Assembly (NCBI RefSeq): GCF_003253745.1
Contig: NZ_MZXV01000013.1
Location: 682,001 to 746,000, forward strand
Length of the DNA: 64,000 bases
Source: Mesorhizobium kowhaii
Lineage (GTDB): Bacteria > Pseudomonadota > Alphaproteobacteria > Rhizobiales > Rhizobiaceae
Direction of reading: 5' to 3'
Shown: positions 17,564-25,302 of the stretch, in pieces
How the letters are laid out: each line of letters starts with the position of its first letter
Position numbering within the stretch: the stretch's first letter is position 1
Position numbers and translations under genes: made by a program
Notes under the pieces: generated by a model
Database searches by the model: none
What the model saw: only the letters and a program-made list of their open reading frames with translations
Told to the model about the DNA's origin: nothing

Positions 17564-18082
17564 ATGACTATTCGTGATCTCATGCCGTGGAGCCGCGACA
17601 CCAACCAGGCTCCGAGCCTCTTTCGCGAAGGCGACCGGGACCCGTTCACGGGTCTGCGTCGAGAGATGAGCCGCCTGGTCGACGACATGTTCCGCAGCTT
17701 CGATTCTCGGCTTCCGTCCTTGGGCAGGTTCTCTTCCGGTGGTGGCTGGCCCAGCGTGGAAATCTCCGAAACGGACAAGGAGATCCGCGTGACGGCCGAG
17801 ATACCCGGCATGGAAGAGAAGGACATCGAGGTGTTGCTCGATGATGGCGTCCTGACGTTGCGCGGCGAAAAACACGCCGAAGCCGAGGACAGGGAACGTC
17901 AGTTCTCCGAGCGGTTCTACGGCCGCTTCGAACGTCGCATCCCGCTCGGTTTCGAAGTCGCAGAAGATAAGGTCGCGGCCGATTTCCGCAACGGTGTGCT
18001 GTCCGTCACCTTGCCGAAGTCGGAGAAGGCGCAGAGCAAGGCAAAGCGCATCCCAATTGGCGGCAAGAGCACCAAGCACTAG
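17564..18082 (+). CDS. Hsp20/alpha-crystallin small heat-shock protein
   Basis: A 172-residue chaperone. The alpha-crystallin domain runs from about residue 60 to 160, with VEISETDKEIRVTAEIPGM, LTLRGEKHAE and the closing FRNGVLSVTLPK. A C-terminal IPI tripeptide (IxI motif) for oligomer assembly is present in RIPIGGK. These ATP-independent holdases bind unfolding proteins. ATG 17564 follows AAGGGAG. A GC-rich hairpin (18092-18099 with 18113-18120) follows the stop. Monocistronic. Confidence 0.95.
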   Translation: MTIRDLMPWSRDTNQAPSLFREGDRDPFTGLRREMSRLVDDMFRSFDSRLPSLGRFSSGGGWPSVEISETDKEIRVTAEIPGMEEKDIEVLLDDGVLTLRGEKHAEAEDRERQFSERFYGRFERRIPLGFEVAEDKVAADFRNGVLSVTLPKSEKAQSKAKRIPIGGKSTKH

Positions 18083-18091
18083 AACAGACTG

Positions 18092-18120
18092 GCCGGGCGG
18101 GCCTCTCGCGCACGCCCGGC
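18092..18120 (+). terminator. GC hairpin downstream of hsp20
   Basis: GCCGGGCG (18092-18099) pairs with CGCCCGGC (18113-18120). No T-run follows. Confidence 0.4.
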
Positions 18121-18202
18121 ATCGAGCGGCGGATTTCGCGCCGGTCGCCCTTGAGAATCTCCCAACCTTCGGCAACATGGCGGCGAGGCTGGGAGCGCAA
18201 GG

Positions 18203-18937
18203 ATGAACAAGGCCATTTCCTCTGCATCGCCATGCAAGTCGGAGCCGCGCAAGGCGCCGATGGCACTGACCGAGGAACTCGTCGCTCTTACCATGCGCGC
18301 GGTCGAGGATGCCGGGCCGACGCCGGGCATGGTCTACATGACCGACGCCGATTATGCGCGCATCCGCGACGAGGTGCTGGCCGGCGCGCCGGCTGGGCCC
18401 GTAAAACTGTTCGCCTATGGCTCGCTGCTGTGGAAGCCGGTCGGCGAGGTGAGGGGTGGCGAGCGGGCAGTGGCGACCGGCTGGCACCGTTCGTTCTGTT
18501 TTACCGTCAAGCGGTTTCGCGGCACGGTCGAGAATCCTGGCCTGATGATGGCGCTGGATCGCGGTGGCCAGTGCCAGGGCATGGTGTTCGAGATCGCCGA
18601 TCCGGTGGCGGCCAATCTCGAAGCGCTGCTGCGTCGCGAGATGACCATCCTGCCCGCCGTCAACGTGCCGCGCTGGCTGCAGGTCAGGACCGAAGGCGGC
18701 GTTGCCCGCGCGCTTGGCTTCGTCGTCGATCCCGGCAATCCGCGCTATGCCGGCAAGCTCGACAAGCAGGCGATCGCGGCGACGCTGGCCACGGCAGTCG
18801 GCCATTGGGGCTCGGGTGCTGAGTACCTCTTCGAGACCATCCGCCATCTTGAAGCCTGCGGCATTCGCGACCGCAATCTGTGGCAGTTGCAGGAACTGGT
18901 GGCCGAGGAGATCGGCCGCGCCCACGTCGCCGGCTGA
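18203..18937 (+). CDS. ChaC-like gamma-glutamylcyclotransferase
   Basis: A 244-residue protein of the ChaC family. The signature YGSLLW is at residues 72-77 and binds the gamma-glutamyl group; WHRSFCF, RGTVENPGLMMALDRGG and the later LEACGIRDRNLWQLQ fit bacterial ChaC. These enzymes cleave glutathione to 5-oxoproline and Cys-Gly in the cytoplasm. Start 18203 is backed by GGGAG; ATG 18260 is possible. It lies on its own, before the ArsR gene. Confidence 0.88.
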   Translation: MNKAISSASPCKSEPRKAPMALTEELVALTMRAVEDAGPTPGMVYMTDADYARIRDEVLAGAPAGPVKLFAYGSLLWKPVGEVRGGERAVATGWHRSFCFTVKRFRGTVENPGLMMALDRGGQCQGMVFEIADPVAANLEALLRREMTILPAVNVPRWLQVRTEGGVARALGFVVDPGNPRYAGKLDKQAIAATLATAVGHWGSGAEYLFETIRHLEACGIRDRNLWQLQELVAEEIGRAHVAG

Positions 18938-18974
18938 AGGGCAACAACCGCTCGTTTTCAGTGTCTCAAATAAT

Positions 18975-19034
18975 ATTCAACCAAACGGTTGACAATCAAA
19001 AGCCGCGCATGCATATTCAACTACATGGTTGAAT
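18975..19034 (+). promoter_or_regulatory. Two operator-like dyads overlapping the arsR-SRPBCC promoter
   Basis: Two sites with the same plan, ATTCAAC-N6-GTTGA (18975-18992, imperfect outer bases) and ATTCAAC-N6-GTTGAAT (19015-19034, perfect), are 40 bases apart. A -35-like TTGACA (18989-18994) starts inside the first; a -10-like CATATT (19012-19017) with a 17-base spacer enters the second. The ATG at 19025 lies about seven bases after the -10, so the mRNA may be leaderless. Binding of the ArsR dimer would block polymerase. Confidence 0.7.
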
Positions 19035-19393
19035 TACTCACATACGAGATGGATCAGGTCTTTCACGCCCTTGGCGATGCGACCCGCCGGCAGATGCTGC
19101 GCGAACTCGCTAGCGGCGGGCGCACGGTGAGCCAGTTGGCCGAACCGTTCGCGATGTCGCTTGCGGCTGCTTCCAAGCACATCAAGGTGCTGGAAAATGC
19201 CGGGCTGATCCGCCGCGAGGTGCTTGGTCGCACGCATGTCTGCCACCTCGAGCCCGGGCCGCTGGCCAGCGCGCATGAGTGGCTTGGAGCCTATTCGCGC
19301 TTCTGGACGGGGCGGCTCGACATATTGGAACGATTGCTGCGCGAAGACGACGCGCGCAAATCCGCGACGCAGAAGAAGGGAGATCAGACATGA
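19025..19393 (+). CDS. ArsR-family repressor paired with SRPBCC protein
   Basis: A 122-residue winged-helix protein: MDQVFHALGDATRRQMLRELA, then TVSQLAEPFAMSLAAASKHIKVLENAGLI as recognition region, and a WxGRLDILERLL tail. It lacks a metal-binding Cys pair, as is common in ArsR proteins linked to SRPBCC/AHSA1 genes, and probably senses something else. ATG 19025 sits within the operator; no ribosome site precedes it. The stop overlaps the next start by ATGA. Confidence 0.9.
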   Translation: MVELLTYEMDQVFHALGDATRRQMLRELASGGRTVSQLAEPFAMSLAAASKHIKVLENAGLIRREVLGRTHVCHLEPGPLASAHEWLGAYSRFWTGRLDILERLLREDDARKSATQKKGDQT

Positions 19394-19923
19394 CCGACCG
19401 CAACGGCTTGACCCCCTATGGCACGCTCACCGAGCCCGCCACCTTGACCATCGAACGGCTGCTGCCGGGTCCGGCTGAGCGCATCTGGGCCTACATCACC
19501 GACTCGGAGTTGCGCCGCCAGTGGTTGGCGGCTGGCCCGATGGGACAAGAGGCCGGCTCGCCCTTCGAACTGACCTGGCGCAATGACGAGCTGACCGAAC
19601 CGGCCGGCGAGCGCCCGCCAGGATTTCCAGCCGTGCACAGCATGCAAGGCGAGATCACCGAGATCGAACCGCCGCACCGGCTCGTCATCACCTGGGGCAG
19701 CACCGGCGGCGTCACCTTCGAACTCACCCCGCAAGGCGAAGATGTGCTGCTCACCATCGTCCATCGCCGCCTGGGTGACCGTTCGCTGATGCTCAACATC
19801 GCCCCCGGCTGGCACATGCATCTCGACATTCTCGCCGCCCGCTTGCGCGGAGAACAGCCGGAGCCGTTCTGGGATGGCTGGGCGAGATTGAGGCTGGACT
19901 ACGACCGGCGCCTGCCGGCCTGA
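19390..19923 (+). CDS. SRPBCC (AHSA1-type) protein
   Basis: A 177-residue START/Bet v1-like protein: LTIERLLPGPAERIWAYITDSELRRQWLAAGPM at the N-terminus, ITEIEPPHRLVITWG in the middle and WDGWARLRLDYDRRLPA at the end. The fold has a hydrophobic pocket; many such genes follow ArsR repressors and are used to bind or process small molecules. Translational coupling to the ArsR gene is clear. Ligand unknown. Confidence 0.88.
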   Translation: MTDRNGLTPYGTLTEPATLTIERLLPGPAERIWAYITDSELRRQWLAAGPMGQEAGSPFELTWRNDELTEPAGERPPGFPAVHSMQGEITEIEPPHRLVITWGSTGGVTFELTPQGEDVLLTIVHRRLGDRSLMLNIAPGWHMHLDILAARLRGEQPEPFWDGWARLRLDYDRRLPA

Positions 19924-20092
19924 ACAGGAGAAATGCCAATCTACTAAAGGAGACGATAGCGAGAAAGCACTTCGAGACTTGCCTGAACGACGACTGACAA
20001 GCGGGCGATGGCCCGCATGACCACCGCTGCCTGCAGCGGCCTTTCCAAACATTTCCCGAAAGTTTTGAACCGCGGCCCGCGGGCCGCGTAAC

Positions 20093-20115
20093 CGCGCCTT
20101 TGTGCGCCAAGGAGA
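20093..20115 (+). promoter_or_regulatory. Repeated leader block upstream of SRPBCC gene 2
   Basis: A 23-base block, CGCGCCT then TTGTGCGCCAAGGAGA, ends in the ribosome binding site. It recurs with one mismatch at 20665-20687 before the next gene. A perfect 18-base palindrome CGCGGCCCG/CGGGCCGCG (20071-20088) lies just upstream. Confidence 0.6.
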
Positions 20116-20120
20116 CGATC

Positions 20121-20606
20121 ATGGACAGCTTTGCCACCACCTTCACCGTAGACTGCAGCCCCGAGGCCGCCTTTGCCGCCATCACCAATGCCAGAGGCTG
20201 GTGGTCGCAGGAAATAGAAGGCCGCACCGACAAGACCGGCGCCGTCTTCGACTACCACTACCGGGACCTGCATCGCTGCCGCATCCAGGTGACGGAACTG
20301 ATCCCGGGCAAGAAGGTCGCCTGGCACGTACTGGAGAACCACTTCTCCTTCACGCATGACAAGACCGAATGGACGGACACACGGATCGTGTTCGAGATCA
20401 CCGCCAAGCGCGATGAAACGGGGGGCGGCGAGACGGAAGTCCGCTTCACCCATGTCGGCCTGGTGCCCGACTATGAATGCTATGAAGCCTGCTCCGAGGG
20501 ATGGGGCACCTACATCAACGGCAGCCTTCGCGCGCTGATCCTGACCGGCAAGGGCCATCCCAATGTCGGTGAAGGGATGACCGAAAGCGAGCGCGCGCTC
20601 GCCTGA
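20121..20606 (+). CDS. SRPBCC-domain protein
   Basis: A 161-residue Bet v1-like protein: TVDCSPEAAFAAITNARGWW, FDYHYRDLHRCRIQVTELIPGKKVAWHVLE, FTHDKTEWTDTRIVFEI and a C-terminal WGTYINGSLRALILTGKG. This belongs to AHSA1-related proteins often linked with ArsR regulators. AAGGAG lies nine bases before the ATG. A small hairpin (20612-20629) follows the stop. It is probably in the same stress or detoxification group as its neighbours, but the ligand is unknown. Confidence 0.85.
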   Translation: MDSFATTFTVDCSPEAAFAAITNARGWWSQEIEGRTDKTGAVFDYHYRDLHRCRIQVTELIPGKKVAWHVLENHFSFTHDKTEWTDTRIVFEITAKRDETGGGETEVRFTHVGLVPDYECYEACSEGWGTYINGSLRALILTGKGHPNVGEGMTESERALA

Positions 20607-20664
20607 CAGACCGCTGCCTTCCGGCAGCGCCCCAAACCACTCTGCGAAAATTTCAACCGGATAT

Positions 20665-20687
20665 CGCGCCTCTGTGCGCCAAGGAGA
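20665..20687 (+). promoter_or_regulatory. Repeated leader block upstream of the DHFR-family gene
   Basis: Second copy of the 20093-20115 block with a single T-to-C change, again ending in AAGGAGA five bases before the ATG at 20693. Confidence 0.6.
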
Positions 20688-20692
20688 ATGCT

Positions 20693-21268
20693 ATGCGTAA
20701 ATTGATCGCCGCCATGAAGATTTCCGTCGACGGCAAGGCGGAGGGGCCGGCCGGCTTCGCCGACTGGGTGCATGACTGGGCGGAGGACTATGGGCTGACG
20801 GATCAGGTCGATGCCTGCCTGCTCGGCGGCCGTATGTATCCAGGCTACGAACAGTACTGGACCGCGATCCAGAACGCGCCCGACGAGCCGCTGCCGATGA
20901 CCGGCAAGCCCGCCGCGCGGGAAGAGCTGCCCTGGGCACGCTTTGCCGCCAAGACACCGCACTATGTGCTGTCGAACACGCTGAATTCAGCCAACTGGCC
21001 GATGACGCGGTTTCTCAGGTCCAACGACGATGTCGCGGCACTGAAGCGCCAGCCCGGCAAGGACATCTACCTGATGGGCGGATCGACGATCGTCGACAGC
21101 CTGATCGAGGCCGGGCTGGTGGATGAGCTTCGCCTCGTCGTCTATCCGCTGATCGCCGGCGAGGGCAAGGTGCTGTTTTCGACCACCGCGCAGCGCCGCG
21201 ACCTGGAACTCACCAAGGTCGAGCAATTGCCGGGCGGGCGGCTGAGCCTGATCTACAAGATCGGCTGA
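20693..21268 (+). CDS. Dihydrofolate reductase-family (RibD C-terminal) protein
   Basis: A 191-residue protein of the RibD C-terminal/DHFR-like fold: MKISVDGK at the start, LLGGRMYPGY, the NADPH-binding DIYLMGGSTIVDSLIEAGLVDELRL block, and VYPLIAGEGKVLF. Such proteins are NADPH-dependent reductases of uncertain substrate; YyaP/YwjB-like. They are often found beside SRPBCC genes, as here. The shared leader block suggests joint control with the upstream gene. Confidence 0.88.
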   Translation: MRKLIAAMKISVDGKAEGPAGFADWVHDWAEDYGLTDQVDACLLGGRMYPGYEQYWTAIQNAPDEPLPMTGKPAAREELPWARFAAKTPHYVLSNTLNSANWPMTRFLRSNDDVAALKRQPGKDIYLMGGSTIVDSLIEAGLVDELRLVVYPLIAGEGKVLFSTTAQRRDLELTKVEQLPGGRLSLIYKIG

Positions 21269-21304
21269 GCGCTCAGAGCCTGTTTGGAAACTCCACAGGC
21301 TCTC

Positions 21305-23284
21305 TCACCCGTCCCTGAGCCACACCAGCATTTCGCCGGACTCGCGGTTATCCCAGGCGAAATAGGGAATGGCGGTCAGGCGCGTTTGTGTGGTGGCTGG
21401 CGGCTCGGGCCTGTAGAGCCCGCTTTGCCAGCCGTCGCCGGCATCGGCTTGCGCGGTGGTCGACAGCGTCACCACGCCGCCGAGAAGCTCCGGCCGCAGC
21501 TGCGCTTCGACGGGTGCCGTCCTGGGCAGCGTCAGGCGATGCAACTGGCTTTCATTGTCGGTCGCCTCGACGCAGTAGATCAGCGGACCGCGCGACAGCG
21601 CGACACGGCCGGCATCCTGTCGCACTTGCGGGTTGGCATAGAGCCGCTCGATCGGCATTTCGAGATCGAGCCGGACCTGGTCGCCCTTTTTCCATGTCCT
21701 GCGGATCGCGGCGTAGCCGTCGCTGGTGACATCGTCGAGATTGACCGGGTCGCCGTTCACCGCCAATTCGGCACTGGCGCTCCAGTCCGGGATGCGCAGG
21801 TGGAGCGTGAACTCCACCGGCGCCTGCGGCTCGAGCGTGATCCCGACGGCGCCGTCCCAGGGATAGCGGCTCGCCTGCGTCAGGCTGACCGGGACGCCCG
21901 ATATGTCGAAGCGGGCGGTCGAGTCGCCATAGAGATGAACGGCAACAGCATCGTCGGCCAGGCTGTAGAAATAGCTGCCGATCGAGGCGACCATGCGCCC
22001 GATATTGGGCGGGCAGCAGGGGCAGCGGTGCCATTTCCAGCGGTTGTGGGCGCCGCGGCTTTCGAGCGGGTTCTCATAGAAGAACAGCGAGCCGTCGAGC
22101 GACAGGCCCGAGATCGAGCCATTGTAGAGGGCGCGTTCCATCATGTCGGCGTAGCGGGCGTTCGGCCCCATGCCGAGCATGCGGCTGGCCCAGAACACCA
22201 GCCCGACCGCGGCACAGGTCTCGGCATAGGCGCTCTCGTTGGGCAGGTCGTAATCGCTGGTGAAGCCCTCATTGTCCGCCGACGGCCCCAGTCCGCCGGT
22301 GATGTAGAGGCTCTTGGTGGTGAGATCGTCCCACAGCCGGTCGAGTGCTGCCCGCAGCGTGTCGTCGCCATATTCGGTGGCGATGTCGGCCATGCCCGAA
22401 TAGAGGTACATTGCCCGCACCGCGTGGCCGACGACCTTGTCCTGCTCGCGCACCGGAATGTGCGACTGGTTGTACTCATAGGTCTTGAAATGGAAATCCT
22501 TCGGATCGGCGCCGCGGGCGCGGGCCTCCTCGTCGAAATAATGCGGTTGCTGGCCGCGCTGGTCGATGAAGTATTTCGCCAGCTCCATGTACTTCTGCTC
22601 GCCCGTCACCCGCGCCAGCTTGACCAGCGCCAGCTCGATCTCCTCATGGCCGCAATAGCCATGTTTCTGGCCGGGCTGCGGCCCCAGCACCGTGGCGATA
22701 TGGTCGACGAAGCGGCACATCACATCGAGCAGTTTGCGTTTTCCCGTGGCCTGGTAGTAGGCGACCGCGCCCTCGATCAGGTGGCCGGCGCAATAGAGCT
22801 CGTGGCAGTCGCGCAAATTGGTCCAGCGCAGGCCGGGCTGGATGCGCTGATACCAGCTCGAGAGATAGCCGTCCGGCCGCTGCAGCTTCTCATACATGTC
22901 GATAACGGCATCGATCTTCTTTTCCAGTTCGGGGTTCTTGCGCCGGTAGAGCGAATAGGCCGCGGTTTCGATGGTCTTGCCCCAGTCGGAATCCCAGAAC
23001 ATCTGCGTCGTCACCGTGCGGGCGGTGAAGCCGTCGCTGACATGGAACGGGATGACGACGCCGGGCGAGGGCCGGTCTGGGTCGATCTGCTCCAGCATGC
23101 GGGCCTCGACGCAGCGGTCGTAGAGGATGCCGGCGGTGGCGCTGGCGACCGCGTCCGCGCGGTCGCCCCAGAAGCCGTGCACGTCGACCTGCGGCACCAG
23201 CAACGGGCGGAAGGCGAGTTTAGGCTTGCCCGTCTTTTCCAACTCATTTGCCTTGAAGGGTTGGGCGGATGGCGATGCGGTCAT
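21305..23284 (-). CDS. GH127 beta-L-arabinofuranosidase
   Basis: A 659-residue cytoplasmic glycosidase (no signal peptide) with an (alpha/alpha)6 domain and C-terminal beta domains. The zinc-thiolate active site is intact: Glu355 and Cys357 in YAETC, Cys423 and Cys424 in CPCCPP, with Glu339 sixteen residues before Glu355. The spacing equals the acid/base and zinc ligands of characterised HypBA1, where the second of the Cys-Cys region acts as nucleophile. It should release L-arabinose from beta-linked arabinofuranosides. It is last in an operon after LacI, binding protein and permeases. Confidence 0.92.
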   Translation of the reverse strand: MTASPSAQPFKANELEKTGKPKLAFRPLLVPQVDVHGFWGDRADAVASATAGILYDRCVEARMLEQIDPDRPSPGVVIPFHVSDGFTARTVTTQMFWDSDWGKTIETAAYSLYRRKNPELEKKIDAVIDMYEKLQRPDGYLSSWYQRIQPGLRWTNLRDCHELYCAGHLIEGAVAYYQATGKRKLLDVMCRFVDHIATVLGPQPGQKHGYCGHEEIELALVKLARVTGEQKYMELAKYFIDQRGQQPHYFDEEARARGADPKDFHFKTYEYNQSHIPVREQDKVVGHAVRAMYLYSGMADIATEYGDDTLRAALDRLWDDLTTKSLYITGGLGPSADNEGFTSDYDLPNESAYAETCAAVGLVFWASRMLGMGPNARYADMMERALYNGSISGLSLDGSLFFYENPLESRGAHNRWKWHRCPCCPPNIGRMVASIGSYFYSLADDAVAVHLYGDSTARFDISGVPVSLTQASRYPWDGAVGITLEPQAPVEFTLHLRIPDWSASAELAVNGDPVNLDDVTSDGYAAIRRTWKKGDQVRLDLEMPIERLYANPQVRQDAGRVALSRGPLIYCVEATDNESQLHRLTLPRTAPVEAQLRPELLGGVVTLSTTAQADAGDGWQSGLYRPEPPATTQTRLTAIPYFAWDNRESGEMLVWLRDG

Positions 23285-23306
23285 GAACTTACTCCATTCG
23301 GTCGAT

Positions 23307-24164
23307 TTACTTGACGGCCCCGGCCATCAGGCCGCGGATGTAGAAGCGCTGCAGAACCAGGAACAGGATCAGGCACGGCACCATCATCACGGTGACGCCC
23401 GCCTGCACCGCGCCCCAGTCGATGGCGCCAAAGCGGCCCGACTGCAGCGCCGTCATCATCACCGGCAGCGTGAATTTAGACTGGTCGGTCATCAGCACGA
23501 GCGCGGCGAGGAATTCGTTCCAGGCGCCGAGAAAGGCAAACAGCGCGATGGTGACGACGCCCGGCCAGACCAGCGGCAGCATCACCTTCCAAAGCATGGT
23601 GATATTGCCGGCGCCGTCCATGCGGGCGGCTTCCTCGATCTCGCGCGGCACCGCGTCGAAGGCGTTGCGCATCATGAAGATCGAGAACGGCAGCTGCAGC
23701 GTCACATAGACGCCGACCAGGCCGGTCAGCGTGTTGTGCAGGCCAAGCTTGGTCAGCACCAGGAAGATCGGCGTCAGGATCGACTGGAACGGGATCATGA
23801 TCGTCGACAGGATGAGGACGAAGAACAGGTCCTTGAACGGAAACCGAAACCGCGAAAAGCCGTAGCCGGCCAGCACGCTGACGGCGACCGACAGCACGAC
23901 GGTCATCGCCGAGACGTAGATGCTGTTCTGCGCCGAGACCCAGAGCCCGTCGCCGAAGGTGTCGAGCGTGGCATAGTTCTCCAGCGAAAAGCCTGTGGTT
24001 GGCCAGGGCGGCAGCGGCGGCAGGCGCGCTTCCTGCGCCGGCTTGAAGGCCGACAGCACCGCCCACACGATCGGCGCCGCAAACAGCAGCGAGGCGATAA
24101 TGCCGGTCGAATGCTCCGCGATACGGGCGGCGAGCCGGCGGTTGCGGGAGGCGGCCTGCGCCAT
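23307..24164 (-). CDS. Sugar ABC transporter permease (MalG type)
   Basis: A 285-residue inner-membrane protein with six helices. The ABC permease loop EEAARMDGAGNITMLWKVMLPLVWPG at about residues 185-210 couples to the ATPase. The N-terminus is basic and the first helix lies at about 25-40. Its ATG overlaps the stop of the other permease by one base. It begins at 24164; a longer open frame on the same strand is only a shadow. It ends 22 bases before the GH127 gene. Confidence 0.93.
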   Translation of the reverse strand: MAQAASRNRRLAARIAEHSTGIIASLLFAAPIVWAVLSAFKPAQEARLPPLPPWPTTGFSLENYATLDTFGDGLWVSAQNSIYVSAMTVVLSVAVSVLAGYGFSRFRFPFKDLFFVLILSTIMIPFQSILTPIFLVLTKLGLHNTLTGLVGVYVTLQLPFSIFMMRNAFDAVPREIEEAARMDGAGNITMLWKVMLPLVWPGVVTIALFAFLGAWNEFLAALVLMTDQSKFTLPVMMTALQSGRFGAIDWGAVQAGVTVMMVPCLILFLVLQRFYIRGLMAGAVK

Positions 24165-25093
24165 CAGTCGAGACCCTCCGGCTTGCGTAGCAGCCACAGC
24201 TGGACGAGGCTCAGCGCCACCAGGATCACCAGCAGCACCATGGAGAGTGCCGCGCCATAGCCGAGCTTGAACGACACGAAGGACTGGTTGAAGATCCAGT
24301 AGACCGCCGTCAGCGTCTGGTTGCGCGGGCCGCCGCGCAGGATGATGTAGAACTGGTCGAAGGCGAGGATCGAGCCGGCGACCGACAGGATCAGCGCCAG
24401 CGCCAGCGTGCGGCGCATCAGCGGCAGGGTGATTGCCCTGAACCTGGCGAACGGCCCGGCGCCGTCGATGACGGCGGCCTCCTGGAGGTCCTGAGGGATC
24501 GATTGCAGGCCGGCCATCAGGATGATCATGGTGAAGCCGGCGACCTTCCAGACGACCATGGCGATGATCGACCAGAAAGCCGGCTGGAAGGTGGCCAGCA
24601 GGTTGAACTTCCTGTCGATCAGGCCGAGGTCGTAGGCGGCCGGGCTGAACAGGCCGGAATCGACGTTCAAGAGCCACGACCAGAGCAGGCTCGCCGAAGC
24701 AAAGCCGACAACAGCCGGCATGAAGAACATGGTGCGGTAGAGATTGGTCAGCGGACGCGGCCGTTCGACGAACAGCGCCAGCGGAAACGCCACCACGAAG
24801 ATCGCGATGGTGACAATCACGGTGTAGTAACCGGTGAATTTGAGCGCGTTCCAGAACCTGGTGTCGCGCAGGATGGCGGCATAGTTGCCAAGGCCGATAA
24901 AGCTGTGCTCGCCCATCAGCGGCCAGTTGTGCAGCGACATCCACGCCGTCATGCCAAGCGGGATGAGGAAGAAGACGACGACCAGCGCGACGGCCGGCGC
25001 GACATAGAGCAGGCCGATCCACTGCCGGCGGCCGGCACCGACCAGCTTTCGGGCGCGTGGCGGGGCAGGGGTTGCTGCTGCGATGGAGGTCAT
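24164..25093 (-). CDS. Sugar ABC transporter permease (MalF type)
   Basis: A 309-residue inner-membrane protein: six helices, with the first at about residues 30-50, and the EAA loop LQEAAVIDGAGPFARFRAITLPLM near 220-245. It pairs with the second permease to form the channel of a CUT1-family importer. The nearest partner upstream is the binding protein; a palindromic repeat of about 160 bases separates them. Confidence 0.93.
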   Translation of the reverse strand: MTSIAAATPAPPRARKLVGAGRRQWIGLLYVAPAVALVVVFFLIPLGMTAWMSLHNWPLMGEHSFIGLGNYAAILRDTRFWNALKFTGYYTVIVTIAIFVVAFPLALFVERPRPLTNLYRTMFFMPAVVGFASASLLWSWLLNVDSGLFSPAAYDLGLIDRKFNLLATFQPAFWSIIAMVVWKVAGFTMIILMAGLQSIPQDLQEAAVIDGAGPFARFRAITLPLMRRTLALALILSVAGSILAFDQFYIILRGGPRNQTLTAVYWIFNQSFVSFKLGYGAALSMVLLVILVALSLVQLWLLRKPEGLD

Positions 25094-25115
25094 GGCTGTT
25101 CTTCCGTTAGCGGTG

Positions 25116-25279
25116 CGTCTCCCTCCCCCTCGAGGGGAGGGTCCGGCCGCAGGCCGGGGGTGGGTCTATGCAGCGTGCCGACAGAAAAAACGTCGAGCAC
25201 GTCCGAGACGACCCCCGCCCGGACCTGCGGTCCGACCTCCCCTCGAGGGGAGGTGGGCGGCCACCCGCCCAGGGAGACG
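25116..25279. repeat. Large imperfect palindromic intergenic element (RIME-like)
   Basis: The spacer between binding-protein and permease genes is a long inverted repeat. CGTCTCCCT at the left (about 25116) matches AGGGAGACG at the right (to 25279). Inside are two copies of CCTCCCC(C)TCGAGGGGAGG and a GGTCCGGCCGCAGGCC block mirrored by GGACCTGCGGTCC. It resembles rhizobial RIME-type intergenic elements. Confidence 0.7.
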
Positions 25280-25302
25280 GACGGGCGGCCGGCAGGCGTC
25301 CG

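Noticed and set aside
17363..18925. A 520-residue minus-strand open frame across hsp20 and chaC
   Set aside because: Both genes on the other strand have full family motifs; the antisense frame has none.
21284..23314. A 676-residue plus-strand open frame across the GH127 gene
   Set aside because: It is antisense to a gene with complete catalytic motifs and has the Arg/Ala/Gly-heavy composition of a GC-rich shadow frame.
23307..25022. A 571-residue minus-strand frame covering both sugar permeases
   Set aside because: Only the last 285 residues form the MalG-type permease; the upstream part is an out-of-frame reading of the MalF-type gene. The start at 24164 was used.
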